Positions 1-6,216 of a stretch of DNA of 8,098 nt are shown piece by piece. The first letter of the stretch is position 1; each line of letters begins with the position of its first letter. A model generated the notes under the pieces. It had not been told where the DNA came from, searched no databases, and saw only the letters and a list, made by a program, of their open reading frames with translations. This DNA is from Paracoccaceae bacterium (lineage in GTDB: Bacteria; Pseudomonadota; Alphaproteobacteria; Rhodobacterales; Rhodobacteraceae), in NCBI GenBank assembly GCA_003447515.1, contig DLZA01000114.1, forward strand, positions 1 to 8,098. The letters are read 5' to 3'. The translations under genes and the position numbers were made by a program.

Positions 1-770
1 AGATCAAGTGTATCCGCCATATTAAAACTGCCCATGCCACCATCGATGGTAATGTCAGCTCCCTTTATCCAGTGACTTTCTGGCATTAGCAAAAAAATTG
101 CTATTTCAGCCACTTCTTCGGGCTTACCAGGCCGACCGGCTCGCTTAACATTTTTAGTCACAATATCTCCAAAGGCACGTTTGAAGTCGTCTAAAATGTC
201 TGTGGCAATACCGCCTGGACTTAGGGAGTTAACTCGCATGTTTGCGTTGGCCATTCGTTCAGCCGTCGCTAATGTCCATAAAATTATAGCCTCTTTTGAA
301 AGGTTGTAGGCCCGTGTTGCATCAATGTTTTCGTTGGTAATAAAATCCTCTAATTCGGCCTTTGAGGTCAAAACTGCTAGTCGTTTAAGTTGATCCAAGT
401 TTTTTTGCCAGTGGTGCCCAGCGCGTGATGCCATGTTCACTAAGGATGATCCTGACAACATCTTTGGTACCATAGCGTCTGTAAAAGCACGTGTACCTAT
501 AAAATTTACCTGTAAAATTGAATCCTCTAATCCGTCGCGTGGTGGCAAACCTGCGTTGTTACACAATCCGTCGAGACCAGATGGACATTGTTTCACGGCA
601 TTGGTGATGGAAGAGGGATCGTTTAAATCAAGATGGATGAATTGATGCACATTCTGTTTGGTTGGGTTCACATCAAATCCAATAACTGTGTGTCCTCGCT
701 GACTCAATATCCGCGCCATTGCCGCGCCTATGCCAGATGCGACACCTGTGACAGCAATTGTCTTACTCAT
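1..770 (-). CDS. Coniferyl-alcohol dehydrogenase-like SDR oxidoreductase (3' end beyond window)
   Basis: A classical short-chain dehydrogenase reads without interruption from ATG at 770 to the left edge (256 codons seen, no stop). AGGAG at 778-782 lies 7 nt upstream of the ATG. Visible motifs are the dinucleotide-binding TGVASGIG (residues 8-15), Asp33 after strand beta-2 (favours NAD over NADP), NNAG (71-74), Ser115, and the catalytic pair Tyr155/Lys159 in YNLSK. The order DGLCNNAG, then VNFIG, then YNLSKEAIILW, then a C-terminal IDGG resembles Pseudomonas CalA (coniferyl-alcohol dehydrogenase) and, more distantly, Comamonas 3-alpha-hydroxysteroid dehydrogenase; both are recalled from memory. 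CalA oxidises coniferyl alcohol to coniferyl aldehyde, a lignin-monomer step upstream of ferulate, vanillate and protocatechuate. The divergent pobA/pca operon supports an aromatic role. The subfamily is likely, but the exact substrate is inferred. CalA-type proteins are about 255 residues, so only a few C-terminal residues should be missing. Confidence 0.88.
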   Translation of the reverse strand, partial: MSKTIAVTGVASGIGAAMARILSQRGHTVIGFDVNPTKQNVHQFIHLDLNDPSSITNAVKQCPSGLDGLCNNAGLPPRDGLEDSILQVNFIGTRAFTDAMVPKMLSGSSLVNMASRAGHHWQKNLDQLKRLAVLTSKAELEDFITNENIDATRAYNLSKEAIILWTLATAERMANANMRVNSLSPGGIATDILDDFKRAFGDIVTKNVKRAGRPGKPEEVAEIAIFLLMPESHWIKGADITIDGGMGSFNMADTLD

Positions 771-829
771 TGTGGTGCTCCTGGTTGGCAAGCTGATTGT
801 TGAAATGTGAAGGAGTAATTCCTTTGCTT

Positions 830-859
830 TTTATATTTATTTTACTGATGCAAGCGCAA
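830..859 (-). promoter_or_regulatory. Candidate sigma-70-type promoter for the SDR gene
   Basis: On the minus strand TTGCGC (854-859) and TATAAA (830-835) are separated by 18 bp, near the sigma-70 consensus. The -10 element is about 60 nt upstream of the SDR start codon. A 5-bp inverted repeat, TGTTT/AAACA (867-880), lies just upstream. This is a sequence match only, in an AT-rich stretch where chance matches are common. Confidence 0.4.
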
Positions 860-1149
860 CCTGAAGTGTTTGGTGAAACAGGCTTTGTGGTGGACTAGAG
901 TTTCTTTGGCTCCCGCCACGATGCCAATCGGGTCGCACATTCGGCCAAGCTAGAGTGAAAGAACATTAGTTTTGCAAATTTCCGGACGATTGTTCAGCTC
1001 TGGCTTGTGCAATCCTGTCCCCGCGATTTCATGCCCAATGTGCTATTTCCAAAATAGGTTATAGAACTTGTGATGTTTTGTAGATGGCTAATTGGCTTAC
1101 ATTAAATAATCTTTGCAGCTACTCGTTATGGCCTGAAACGCGCTACTTT

Positions 1150-1175
1150 CACTGAGCTGGATAAGTGGCTCAGTG
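1150..1175. promoter_or_regulatory. Perfect 8-bp inverted repeat, candidate operator
   Basis: CACTGAGC and GCTCAGTG form perfect 8-bp arms around a 10-nt spacer. The dyad is centred near 1162, about 65 bp upstream of the putative pobA -10 box. That is a plausible place for an activator of the IclR or LysR type, which commonly control pob and pca genes. It does not match an operator motif I know. It could also fold as a hairpin in RNA, but there is no following T-run, so a terminator is unlikely. Confidence 0.4.
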
Positions 1176-1198
1176 TACTAGTCCCCACATTGAGAAGT

Positions 1199-1233
1199 AT
1201 TTTAGGTAAAATGTTGTTTAATAATCTTATAAT
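1199..1233 (+). promoter_or_regulatory. Candidate pobA operon promoter with weak -35
   Basis: A perfect TATAAT occurs at 1228-1233, 38 bp before the pobA start. No good -35 hexamer sits 16-18 bp upstream; the expected place (near 1205-1210) reads GGTAAA. That slot lies inside a small dyad, ATTTT-AGGT-AAAAT (1199-1212). A consensus -10 with a poor -35 is typical of activator-dependent promoters, as expected for an inducible aromatic operon. This is inference from sequence alone. Confidence 0.35.
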
Positions 1234-1271
1234 AGACGTTTATATAGCGTTGGGCCAAGGGGATTGATGGA

Positions 1272-2441
1272 ATGAAGACCCAAGTGATCATTATTGGTGG
1301 CGGGCCATCTGGTTTGCTTTTGTCACAATTGTTGCATGTGCGTGGTATAGCTTCAGTTGTATTGGAACGTAAAACCAAAGACTATGTTTTAGGACGAGTT
1401 CGAGCAGGTGTATTGGAGCAAGGTCTAGTATCATTGATGAAGGAGGCGGGCTGTGCCAATCGTATGCATACTGAAGGCTTTATCCACGACGGAACTTTAG
1501 TGTCATATGGTGATGAGATGTTCCGTGTTGACTTTGCTAAACACGCGGGGAAGCCAGTGGTAGTTTATGGCCAAACTGAGGTGACCCGTGACCTTTACCA
1601 AGCGCGCGAGGCTGCCGGTGGGCGTATCGAATTCAGTGTCGAAAATGTTCTTATTCATGACGTGAAAACCAATGCTCCCTACGTGGAATATACAGTCGGA
1701 GGGGAAAAGTGCAGAATTGACGGAGATTTCATAGCTGGGTGTGATGGGTTTCACGGGATCAGCCGCCAAACAATTCCAATCGATGTGCGTCGCGAATATG
1801 AAAAAATTTATCCGTTTGGTTGGCTTGGTATTTTAAGCAAAACACCCCCCGTAAACCACGAGCTCATTTATGCTAATTCAGAACGAGGCTTTGCGCTCTG
1901 TTCGATGCGCAATGCGCATCTAAGCCGGTATTACATCCAATGCTCTCTCAGTGACAGTCCTGACAATTGGACTGATGAGGCCTTCTGGCAGGAATTAAAG
2001 CGCCGCATACCAAAACAGCAAGCTGACAAACTGGTTACAGGGCCATCCATCGAAAAATCAATCGCGCCGCTGAGGTCTTTTGTGACGGAACCCATGCAGT
2101 GGGGACGTTTGTTTTTATGCGGGGATGCTGCACATATCGTTCCACCAACAGGGGCAAAGGGATTGAACACGGCGGCATCCGATGTGAATTACTTGTTCCG
2201 CGCCCTTTGCGAATTTTATGAAACCGGATCAGAAAGAGGGATCAGCGGCTATTCTGAAAAAGCGTTGTTGCGCGTTTGGAAGGCCGAACGGTTCAGTTGG
2301 TGGTTTTCGTCTCTTATGCATCGCTTCCCAGACCAAACTGATTTTGACCTAAAGATGCAGATCGCAGAGCTGGAGTTCCTTCGCTCTAATGATGCTGCGC
2401 AAAAAGCGTTGGCGGAGAACTATGTAGGGCTGCCCTATTAA
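1272..2441 (+). CDS. pobA: 4-hydroxybenzoate 3-monooxygenase (p-hydroxybenzoate hydroxylase)
   Basis: This FAD flavoprotein uses NAD(P)H and O2 to hydroxylate 4-hydroxybenzoate to protocatechuate in the cytoplasm. The 389-residue length matches the family (about 390-394). Visible features are the N-terminal FAD motif GGGPSG (9-14), Arg44 in GRVRAG, the DG motif CDGFHG (157-162), and the second FAD motif with Gly284-Asp285 followed by PPTGAKGLN. By recalled alignment to the Pseudomonas enzyme, the substrate-site residues Tyr201, Ser212, Arg214, Tyr222, Pro293 and Tyr385 are kept as Tyr200, Ser211, Arg213, Tyr221, Pro292 and Tyr384. The start at 1272 has AAGGGG at 1257-1262 with 9-nt spacing. 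An overlapping ATG-GAA-TGA lies at 1267-1275. It is the first gene of the operon, with pcaC starting 34 nt after its stop. Assignment is close to certain. Confidence 0.97.
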   Translation: MKTQVIIIGGGPSGLLLSQLLHVRGIASVVLERKTKDYVLGRVRAGVLEQGLVSLMKEAGCANRMHTEGFIHDGTLVSYGDEMFRVDFAKHAGKPVVVYGQTEVTRDLYQAREAAGGRIEFSVENVLIHDVKTNAPYVEYTVGGEKCRIDGDFIAGCDGFHGISRQTIPIDVRREYEKIYPFGWLGILSKTPPVNHELIYANSERGFALCSMRNAHLSRYYIQCSLSDSPDNWTDEAFWQELKRRIPKQQADKLVTGPSIEKSIAPLRSFVTEPMQWGRLFLCGDAAHIVPPTGAKGLNTAASDVNYLFRALCEFYETGSERGISGYSEKALLRVWKAERFSWWFSSLMHRFPDQTDFDLKMQIAELEFLRSNDAAQKALAENYVGLPY

Positions 2442-2463
2442 GAGTATAAGCATAACCAGATTG

Positions 2464-2469
2464 AAGGAA
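2464..2469 (+). promoter_or_regulatory. Ribosome binding site that sets the pcaC start
   Basis: AAGGAA lies 6 nt before ATG 2476. An in-frame TTG at 2461 would add five residues but sits upstream of this site, so the ATG is preferred. Confidence 0.75.
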
Positions 2470-2475
2470 ATACTG

Positions 2476-2856
2476 ATGAGCGACAGGTTTGAAGACGGCA
2501 TGGAAGCTCGGCGTGGTATTTTAGGTGATGCCCATGTGGACAGCGCAGAAGCGGACAAGTTGGAGTTTGATACTCCGTTTCAAACACTTATCACCGAGGG
2601 CGCTTGGGGCACTGTTTGGCATGATGACACAATATCAAAGCGCGAACGATCAATGTTAACGCTCGCATTGCTGGCAGCCACAGGAAATTTTGAAGAAATT
2701 CCGATGCATATCCGGGCGACGCAAAATACTGGCGCCAGCCCAAAAGATGTGATTCAAGCTTTCATGCATGTAGCTGTTTACGCAGGAGTACCCAAGGCTA
2801 ACCATGCCATTAAGTTGGCAAAACAAACCTACAAAGAGTTAAAGGTGGAGATATGA
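2476..2856 (+). CDS. pcaC: 4-carboxymuconolactone decarboxylase
   Basis: The 126-residue protein belongs to the carboxymuconolactone decarboxylase (CMD, AhpD-like) family. It converts 4-carboxymuconolactone to beta-ketoadipate enol-lactone in the protocatechuate branch. It begins with the PcaC-type signature [14 protein letters not shown] (residues 8-22), continues with the helix [13 protein letters not shown] (56-68), then [11 protein letters not shown] (78-88) and the C-terminal [13 protein letters not shown] (99-111). Length fits PcaC (about 125-130) and not a PcaDC fusion (pcaD and pcaC are joined in some bacteria); no hydrolase domain is attached. There is no CXXC pair of the AhpD peroxidase type, which favours the decarboxylase. 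ATG 2476 is preferred over the upstream TTG. The stop overlaps the pcaH start by 4 nt (ATGA), implying translational coupling. Confidence 0.94.
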   Translation: MSDRFEDGMEARRGILGDAHVDSAEADKLEFDTPFQTLITEGAWGTVWHDDTISKRERSMLTLALLAATGNFEEIPMHIRATQNTGASPKDVIQAFMHVAVYAGVPKANHAIKLAKQTYKELKVEI

Positions 2857-3590
2857 GCCTGATTAAAAAACAGGGTGGGTTTATTGCGCGCGATCGTAAT
2901 AGACAGCCAGATGCCTACACGCCGGAGTATAAATCAAGTGTGAAACGTAGTCCAAATGCGGCGCTAGTTTCATTTCCCTCGTCTATCAGCGAGGAAACCG
3001 CACCGATGTTTGGACACTCCATGCTTGGGGAATTGGACAATGATCTGATCCACAATTACGCCCGAGCAGGTGAAAGTGCGATCGGCCCGCGAATTATCGT
3101 GCATGGCCGGGTGTTGGATGAACATGGCAATGGCGTTCCAAATACTTTAGTGGAAGTTTGGCAAGCGAATGCGGGTGGTCGGTATCGCCATAAGAAAGAA
3201 AGTTACATTGCGCCGCTCGATCCTAACTTTGGTGGTTGTGGACGGACTATCACGGACGAAGATGGCTCTTATGAGCTCTTAACTATACAGCCAGGAGCTT
3301 ACCCCTGGCCCAACCGCGCAAACGACTGGCGTCCTGCCCACATCCACTTTTCGTTATTTGGGAGTGGGTTTGCTCAGCGCCTGATTACGCAAATGTACTT
3401 TGAAGGAGATCCGCTGATCAAACTTTGTCCCATTGTTGGCGTGCTTAAAAGCCAACAATCTGTGGATGCCCTGACTGCGCTTTTAGATATGAAGCACACT
3501 GTGCCAATGGACAGCCTTGCTTATAAATTTGACATGGTTTTGAGAGGTCGTCGCCAAACTTATTTTGAAAACCGTAACGAGGGTAAGTGA
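2853..3590 (+). CDS. pcaH: Protocatechuate 3,4-dioxygenase beta subunit
   Basis: This is the Fe(III)-binding subunit of the intradiol dioxygenase that opens protocatechuate between carbons 3 and 4 to give 3-carboxy-cis,cis-muconate. It assembles with PcaG, encoded next. The 245-residue length is normal. The four iron ligands are visible: Tyr111 in GGRYRHK, Tyr150 in AYPW, and His163 and His165 in WRPAHIHF. They match Tyr408, Tyr447, His460 and His462 of the Pseudomonas enzyme by recalled alignment, and the active-site Arg is Arg160. Other family stretches are PLDPNFGG (121-128) and [12 protein letters not shown] (177-188). The ribosome site is within AAAGGTGGAG (2841-2850), inside the end of pcaC. 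The gene overlaps pcaC by 4 nt and pcaG by 1 nt, giving co-translated neighbours. All catalytic residues are present, so activity is expected. Confidence 0.97.
   Translation: MSLIKKQGGFIARDRNRQPDAYTPEYKSSVKRSPNAALVSFPSSISEETAPMFGHSMLGELDNDLIHNYARAGESAIGPRIIVHGRVLDEHGNGVPNTLVEVWQANAGGRYRHKKESYIAPLDPNFGGCGRTITDEDGSYELLTIQPGAYPWPNRANDWRPAHIHFSLFGSGFAQRLITQMYFEGDPLIKLCPIVGVLKSQQSVDALTALLDMKHTVPMDSLAYKFDMVLRGRRQTYFENRNEGK
3579..3583 (+). promoter_or_regulatory. Ribosome binding site that sets the pcaG start
   Basis: GAGGG, inside the end of pcaH, is 6 nt before ATG 3590 but only 3 nt before the alternative GTG 3587. Spacing favours the ATG, which overlaps the pcaH stop as TGATG. Confidence 0.7.
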
Positions 3591-4204
3591 TGGTTCAAAC
3601 GCTAAATTATTTGAAAGAAAGCCCAAGCCAAACTGCGGGGCCTTATGTACACATTGGATGTGCCCCAAACTTTGCCAGTATGAAAATGTACGATGGTGAT
3701 CTTGGCGCCTGCATGAAAACAGGCCCAATTAAAGGCCAAGAAATTACAATCACTGGTCAAGTGCTGGATGGAACCGGCACGCCTCTTCTTGACGCGATGA
3801 TAGAGATTTGGCAGCCAGACGCAGCGGGGCTTTTCCCAAGCGTGAATGAAACACGAGGTCAGGCGGACCCAAATTTTACGGGATTTGGCCGTGCCGCTAG
3901 TGATATGAATACGGGCATTTATGAATTTGAAACAGTGAAACCAGGCGTTGTGCCTTGGCCAGATGGGCGGATGCAAGCTCCCCATGTACTATTTTGGATC
4001 GTTGCTCGGGGTATCAACATTGGCCTCCACACACGTATGTATTTTTCTGATGAAAAAAATGCGAATGCCGAAGATCCAATCCTAACGAGATTAGAACATC
4101 AAAATCGGGTACCGACCCTTTTGGCAAAAAAAACCGCTGATGGAGTCTACGGTTTTGATATTCGACTCCAAGGTCCCCAAGAGACTGTATTTTTTGACAT
4201 TTAA
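3590..4204 (+). CDS. pcaG: Protocatechuate 3,4-dioxygenase alpha subunit
   Basis: This is the 204-residue partner of PcaH in the protocatechuate 3,4-dioxygenase complex. The alpha chain shares the intradiol dioxygenase fold but lacks a full iron site and shapes the substrate pocket. The N-terminal SPSQTAGPYVHIG (11-23) is the classic PcaG signature, with Tyr19 corresponding to the pocket tyrosine near the start of the alpha chain. Middle motifs are IEIWQPDAAG, DPNFTGFGR and PGVVPWPDGRMQAPH. The last keeps one His where the beta chain has two, as expected for alpha. The end, FDIRLQGPQETVFFDI (189-204), is typical. It starts 1 nt inside the pcaH stop. The BKACE gene follows after 9 nt, with a Shine-Dalgarno AAGGT that overlaps this gene's stop, so the two are tightly linked in expression. 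Confidence 0.96.
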   Translation: MVQTLNYLKESPSQTAGPYVHIGCAPNFASMKMYDGDLGACMKTGPIKGQEITITGQVLDGTGTPLLDAMIEIWQPDAAGLFPSVNETRGQADPNFTGFGRAASDMNTGIYEFETVKPGVVPWPDGRMQAPHVLFWIVARGINIGLHTRMYFSDEKNANAEDPILTRLEHQNRVPTLLAKKTADGVYGFDIRLQGPQETVFFDI

Positions 4205-4213
4205 GGTTACAAA

Positions 4214-5038
4214 ATGACTAAACCATGCATCATTTGCGTTGCGATCACGGGTTCTGTACCGACGAAGGTGGACAATCCTGCAGTCCCGACCACTATATCC
4301 GAGCAAATCGAAAGCACTCATGCCGCGTATGAGGCAGGTGCCTCTATTGCTCACTGCCACGTGCGGAATGAAGATGAAACACCGTCTAGTGATCCTGATA
4401 AGTTTGCAGCTTTGCAAGAAGGAATAGCAAAGCACTGCCCTGATATGATAATGCAAATGTCGACGGGAGGGCGTTCTGGTGCCGGTAAAACAAGGGGTGG
4501 AATGCTTTCCCTTGCGCCTGATATGGCGTCACTGTCCGTGGGGTCTAATAACTTTCCCACTCGCGTTTATGAAAATCCGCCTGATTTGGTGGCTTGGCTT
4601 GCGTCTGAAATGGTGAAGTACAATGTGAAGCCTGAAATCGAAGCCTTTGATCTAAGCCATATCTTTCAAGCCAAACTGATGTCTGACCGTGGTGAGCTAG
4701 CAGGCACGCCGTACATCCAATTCGTTCTTGGCGTAAAAAACGCGACGCCAGTAGACCGGGCTATTTTTGATTTTTACCTTCAAACCGTAGCGCGACTGTT
4801 TGGCGAAAAAGCACATTGGTGCGCAGCTGGGATCGGAGCTAATCAGGTTGTGGTTAACGAATGGGCAATTTCTGCTGGCGGTCATGCGCGCACGGGCCTT
4901 GAGGATAACGTCCGCTTAGATAAAACGACTTTGGCGCCGTCTAACGCGGCTCTTGTTCGGCGTGCCGCTGATATTTGCGCGAAACACAATCGACCTGTTG
5001 CGACACCAAAACAGGCTCGTGCCATCCTTGGGCTTTAA
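4214..5038 (+). CDS. BKACE family (DUF849) beta-keto acid cleavage enzyme
   Basis: This is a 274-residue TIM-barrel enzyme of the beta-keto acid cleavage (BKACE, DUF849) family, whose founding member is Kce, 3-keto-5-aminohexanoate cleavage enzyme. The family reaction is beta-keto acid + acetyl-CoA to acetoacetate + a new acyl-CoA. Zn2+ ligands His47 and His49 (AHCHVR) and Glu230 (RTGLEDN) are visible, with Arg226, Asp231 and the STGG loop (83-86). The Kce residue Glu14, which binds the substrate amino group, is Val15 here, arguing against a cationic substrate; Arg87, Lys92 and Arg94 follow the STGG loop. It is the last gene of the pob/pca operon, where Roseobacter clusters often carry pcaB. 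Inference: the substrate is beta-ketoadipate, giving succinyl-CoA and acetoacetate in place of PcaIJ and PcaF. Family assignment is firm, substrate is not. The ribosome site AAGGT is at 4203-4207. Confidence 0.93.
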   Translation: MTKPCIICVAITGSVPTKVDNPAVPTTISEQIESTHAAYEAGASIAHCHVRNEDETPSSDPDKFAALQEGIAKHCPDMIMQMSTGGRSGAGKTRGGMLSLAPDMASLSVGSNNFPTRVYENPPDLVAWLASEMVKYNVKPEIEAFDLSHIFQAKLMSDRGELAGTPYIQFVLGVKNATPVDRAIFDFYLQTVARLFGEKAHWCAAGIGANQVVVNEWAISAGGHARTGLEDNVRLDKTTLAPSNAALVRRAADICAKHNRPVATPKQARAILGL

Positions 5039-5221
5039 CGGGGCAAAACTACATCGTTTTTTGTTCATCGCTGAGCGGCCGAGTAAAAAGATGCGAAGAA
5101 AATTTGTTTGTCATCTTCTTCAATGCTGCTTCACGCCCAAAGATGTAGATGGCTCACCCAATCGGTCTTTGGTGATAAGCAATGATACTATTGTTTCAAC
5201 AGGAATTTTTTTCACCTGCGT

Positions 5222-6199
5222 TTAATACAACCCAGCCATTTTTGCGCGTAACTGAATGAGTGCTAAGACGGTATCGATCGTTTGTGTTTGTGTTTGGGTT
5301 AATTGTCCCAACTCTTGGACAGCACGGACAAGCGCGTCAATCTCCATAGGTCGCCCAGCATCGAGGTCTTGCCACATTGAGGTCCGGTGCGGGCCCACGG
5401 CGGCCCCACCATCAATTCGACGCTCAACATCAATTGGAAATTTCACACCCAGTTTTTCGGCAACCTCTTGTGCTTCAAGCATCATGCCTCGCGCAATCAT
5501 GCGAGTGCCTGGATCCGTGCAGAGCAGGTCTAACGTAGCATGGGTGAGCGCTGAGATTGGGTTAAATGAGAGGTTTCCCCAGAGCTTCACCCAGATCTCG
5601 TCACGGATGCGTGGGCGGACAGGGGCTTTAAGACCGGCGGCAGTCAGCACTCTCGATAAAGCAAGTGCTCTTTCAGATTTTTCACCTGACGGCTCACCAA
5701 GAGAGAAACGATTCCCTTCAATATGCTTTATCAGACCGGGTTGAATTACTTCAGCTGCTGGGTAAACGACACAGCCCAACACACGTTCTGGGCCAAACCC
5801 GTTCCATTGCGCATTATCTGGATCGACGGATGTTAGCCGCGTGCCCTCGAGTGGGCCACCCTGTTTATGAAAGTACCACCAAGGAACTCCATTCACACCA
5901 CTGACAATAGTTGTTTTTTCACCAATCAGTGGCTGCATTTTGTCAATAACAGGTGGAACGGAATGTGCCTTAAGCGTAACGAAAACATAGTCTTGGGCTC
6001 CCAAATCTATCGGATTGTCGGTAGCAGTCACTGGTACATTGAGCCGCTGGCCATCACTCTCGATTAAGGTCAGGCCGTTGGCTTGCATTTTGGCCAGGTG
6101 TGGGCCTCGGGCTACAAGGCTAACATTTGCACCCGCTTGTACGAGTTTGACTGCCAGATAGCCACCTATAGCGCCCGCACCAAAGATGCAGATTTTCAT
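5222..6199 (-). CDS. Ketopantoate reductase family protein (PanE/ApbA-like)
   Basis: This 325-residue protein resembles 2-dehydropantoate 2-reductase, which reduces 2-dehydropantoate with NADPH. The N-terminal Rossmann motif GAGAIG (7-12) is followed by Lys77 (VTLKAH) and Asn103 (SGVNGV). The C-terminal domain holds the catalytic lysine Lys205 in WVKLWGNLSFNPIS with Asn209 and Asn213, and Glu286 in GRPMEIDA. These correspond to Lys176 and Glu256 of E. coli PanE by recalled alignment. It is about 20 residues longer than E. coli PanE, with a long SVDPD-to-VVYPAAE middle section seen in a subfamily often found among catabolic genes. The ligase gene ends 17 nt upstream; AAAGGA at 6207-6212 gives 7-nt spacing. 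Context suggests reduction of a 2-oxo acid in a catabolic route rather than pantothenate synthesis, but that is inference. A Gln-Thr repeat (301-307) near the C-terminus is unusual. Confidence 0.9.
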   Translation of the reverse strand: MKICIFGAGAIGGYLAVKLVQAGANVSLVARGPHLAKMQANGLTLIESDGQRLNVPVTATDNPIDLGAQDYVFVTLKAHSVPPVIDKMQPLIGEKTTIVSGVNGVPWWYFHKQGGPLEGTRLTSVDPDNAQWNGFGPERVLGCVVYPAAEVIQPGLIKHIEGNRFSLGEPSGEKSERALALSRVLTAAGLKAPVRPRIRDEIWVKLWGNLSFNPISALTHATLDLLCTDPGTRMIARGMMLEAQEVAEKLGVKFPIDVERRIDGGAAVGPHRTSMWQDLDAGRPMEIDALVRAVQELGQLTQTQTQTIDTVLALIQLRAKMAGLY

Positions 6200-6216
6200 A
6201 TTGAATTCCTTTGTCT

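Larger units (their letters stand above)
771..1271. other. Divergent intergenic region between the SDR and pobA
   Basis: This 501-bp stretch carries no credible coding sequence. The longest thing noticed is a 32-codon minus-strand frame at 842-940 with no ribosome site or recognised family. The region is AT-rich near both ends and has promoter-like elements pointing outward. It contains several short inverted repeats: TGTTT/AAACA at 867-880, CTATTT/AAATAG at 1043-1057, CACTGAGC/GCTCAGTG at 1150-1175, and ATTTT/AAAAT at 1199-1212. No regulator gene (PobR, PcaQ or PcaU type) lies here, so control probably comes from a protein encoded elsewhere. Confidence 0.7.

Noticed and set aside
433..645. 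70-codon plus-strand open frame
   Set aside because: It lies antisense to the well-supported SDR gene and resembles no known protein.
810..824. AAGGA-GTAAT-TCCTT dyad followed by a T-rich stretch, considered as a terminator
   Set aside because: No plus-strand gene ends upstream of it, and the 5-bp stem is weak; it sits within the SDR leader.
842..940. 32-codon minus-strand frame in the divergent intergenic region
   Set aside because: It is too short, has no ribosome site and no recognised family, and there is a stop just upstream. It might be a gene remnant, but nothing supports that.
2454..2459. ATAACC in the pobA-pcaC gap, considered as a PcaQ half-site
   Set aside because: The second half of the motif is not matched at the right spacing, and a promoter between tightly linked genes is not otherwise supported.
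5044..5062. CAAAAC/GTTTT dyad with T-run just after the BKACE stop, considered as a terminator
   Set aside because: The stem is short and AT-rich, too weak to call an intrinsic terminator.
4953..5225. 90-codon plus-strand frame crossing the BKACE end and the convergent gap
   Set aside because: It overlaps the end of the BKACE gene in another frame, has no recognisable domain, and reads through sequence with no coding character.
5256..5744. 162-codon plus-strand open frame
   Set aside because: It is antisense to the ketopantoate-reductase-family gene, whose catalytic motifs are intact; a shadow frame.
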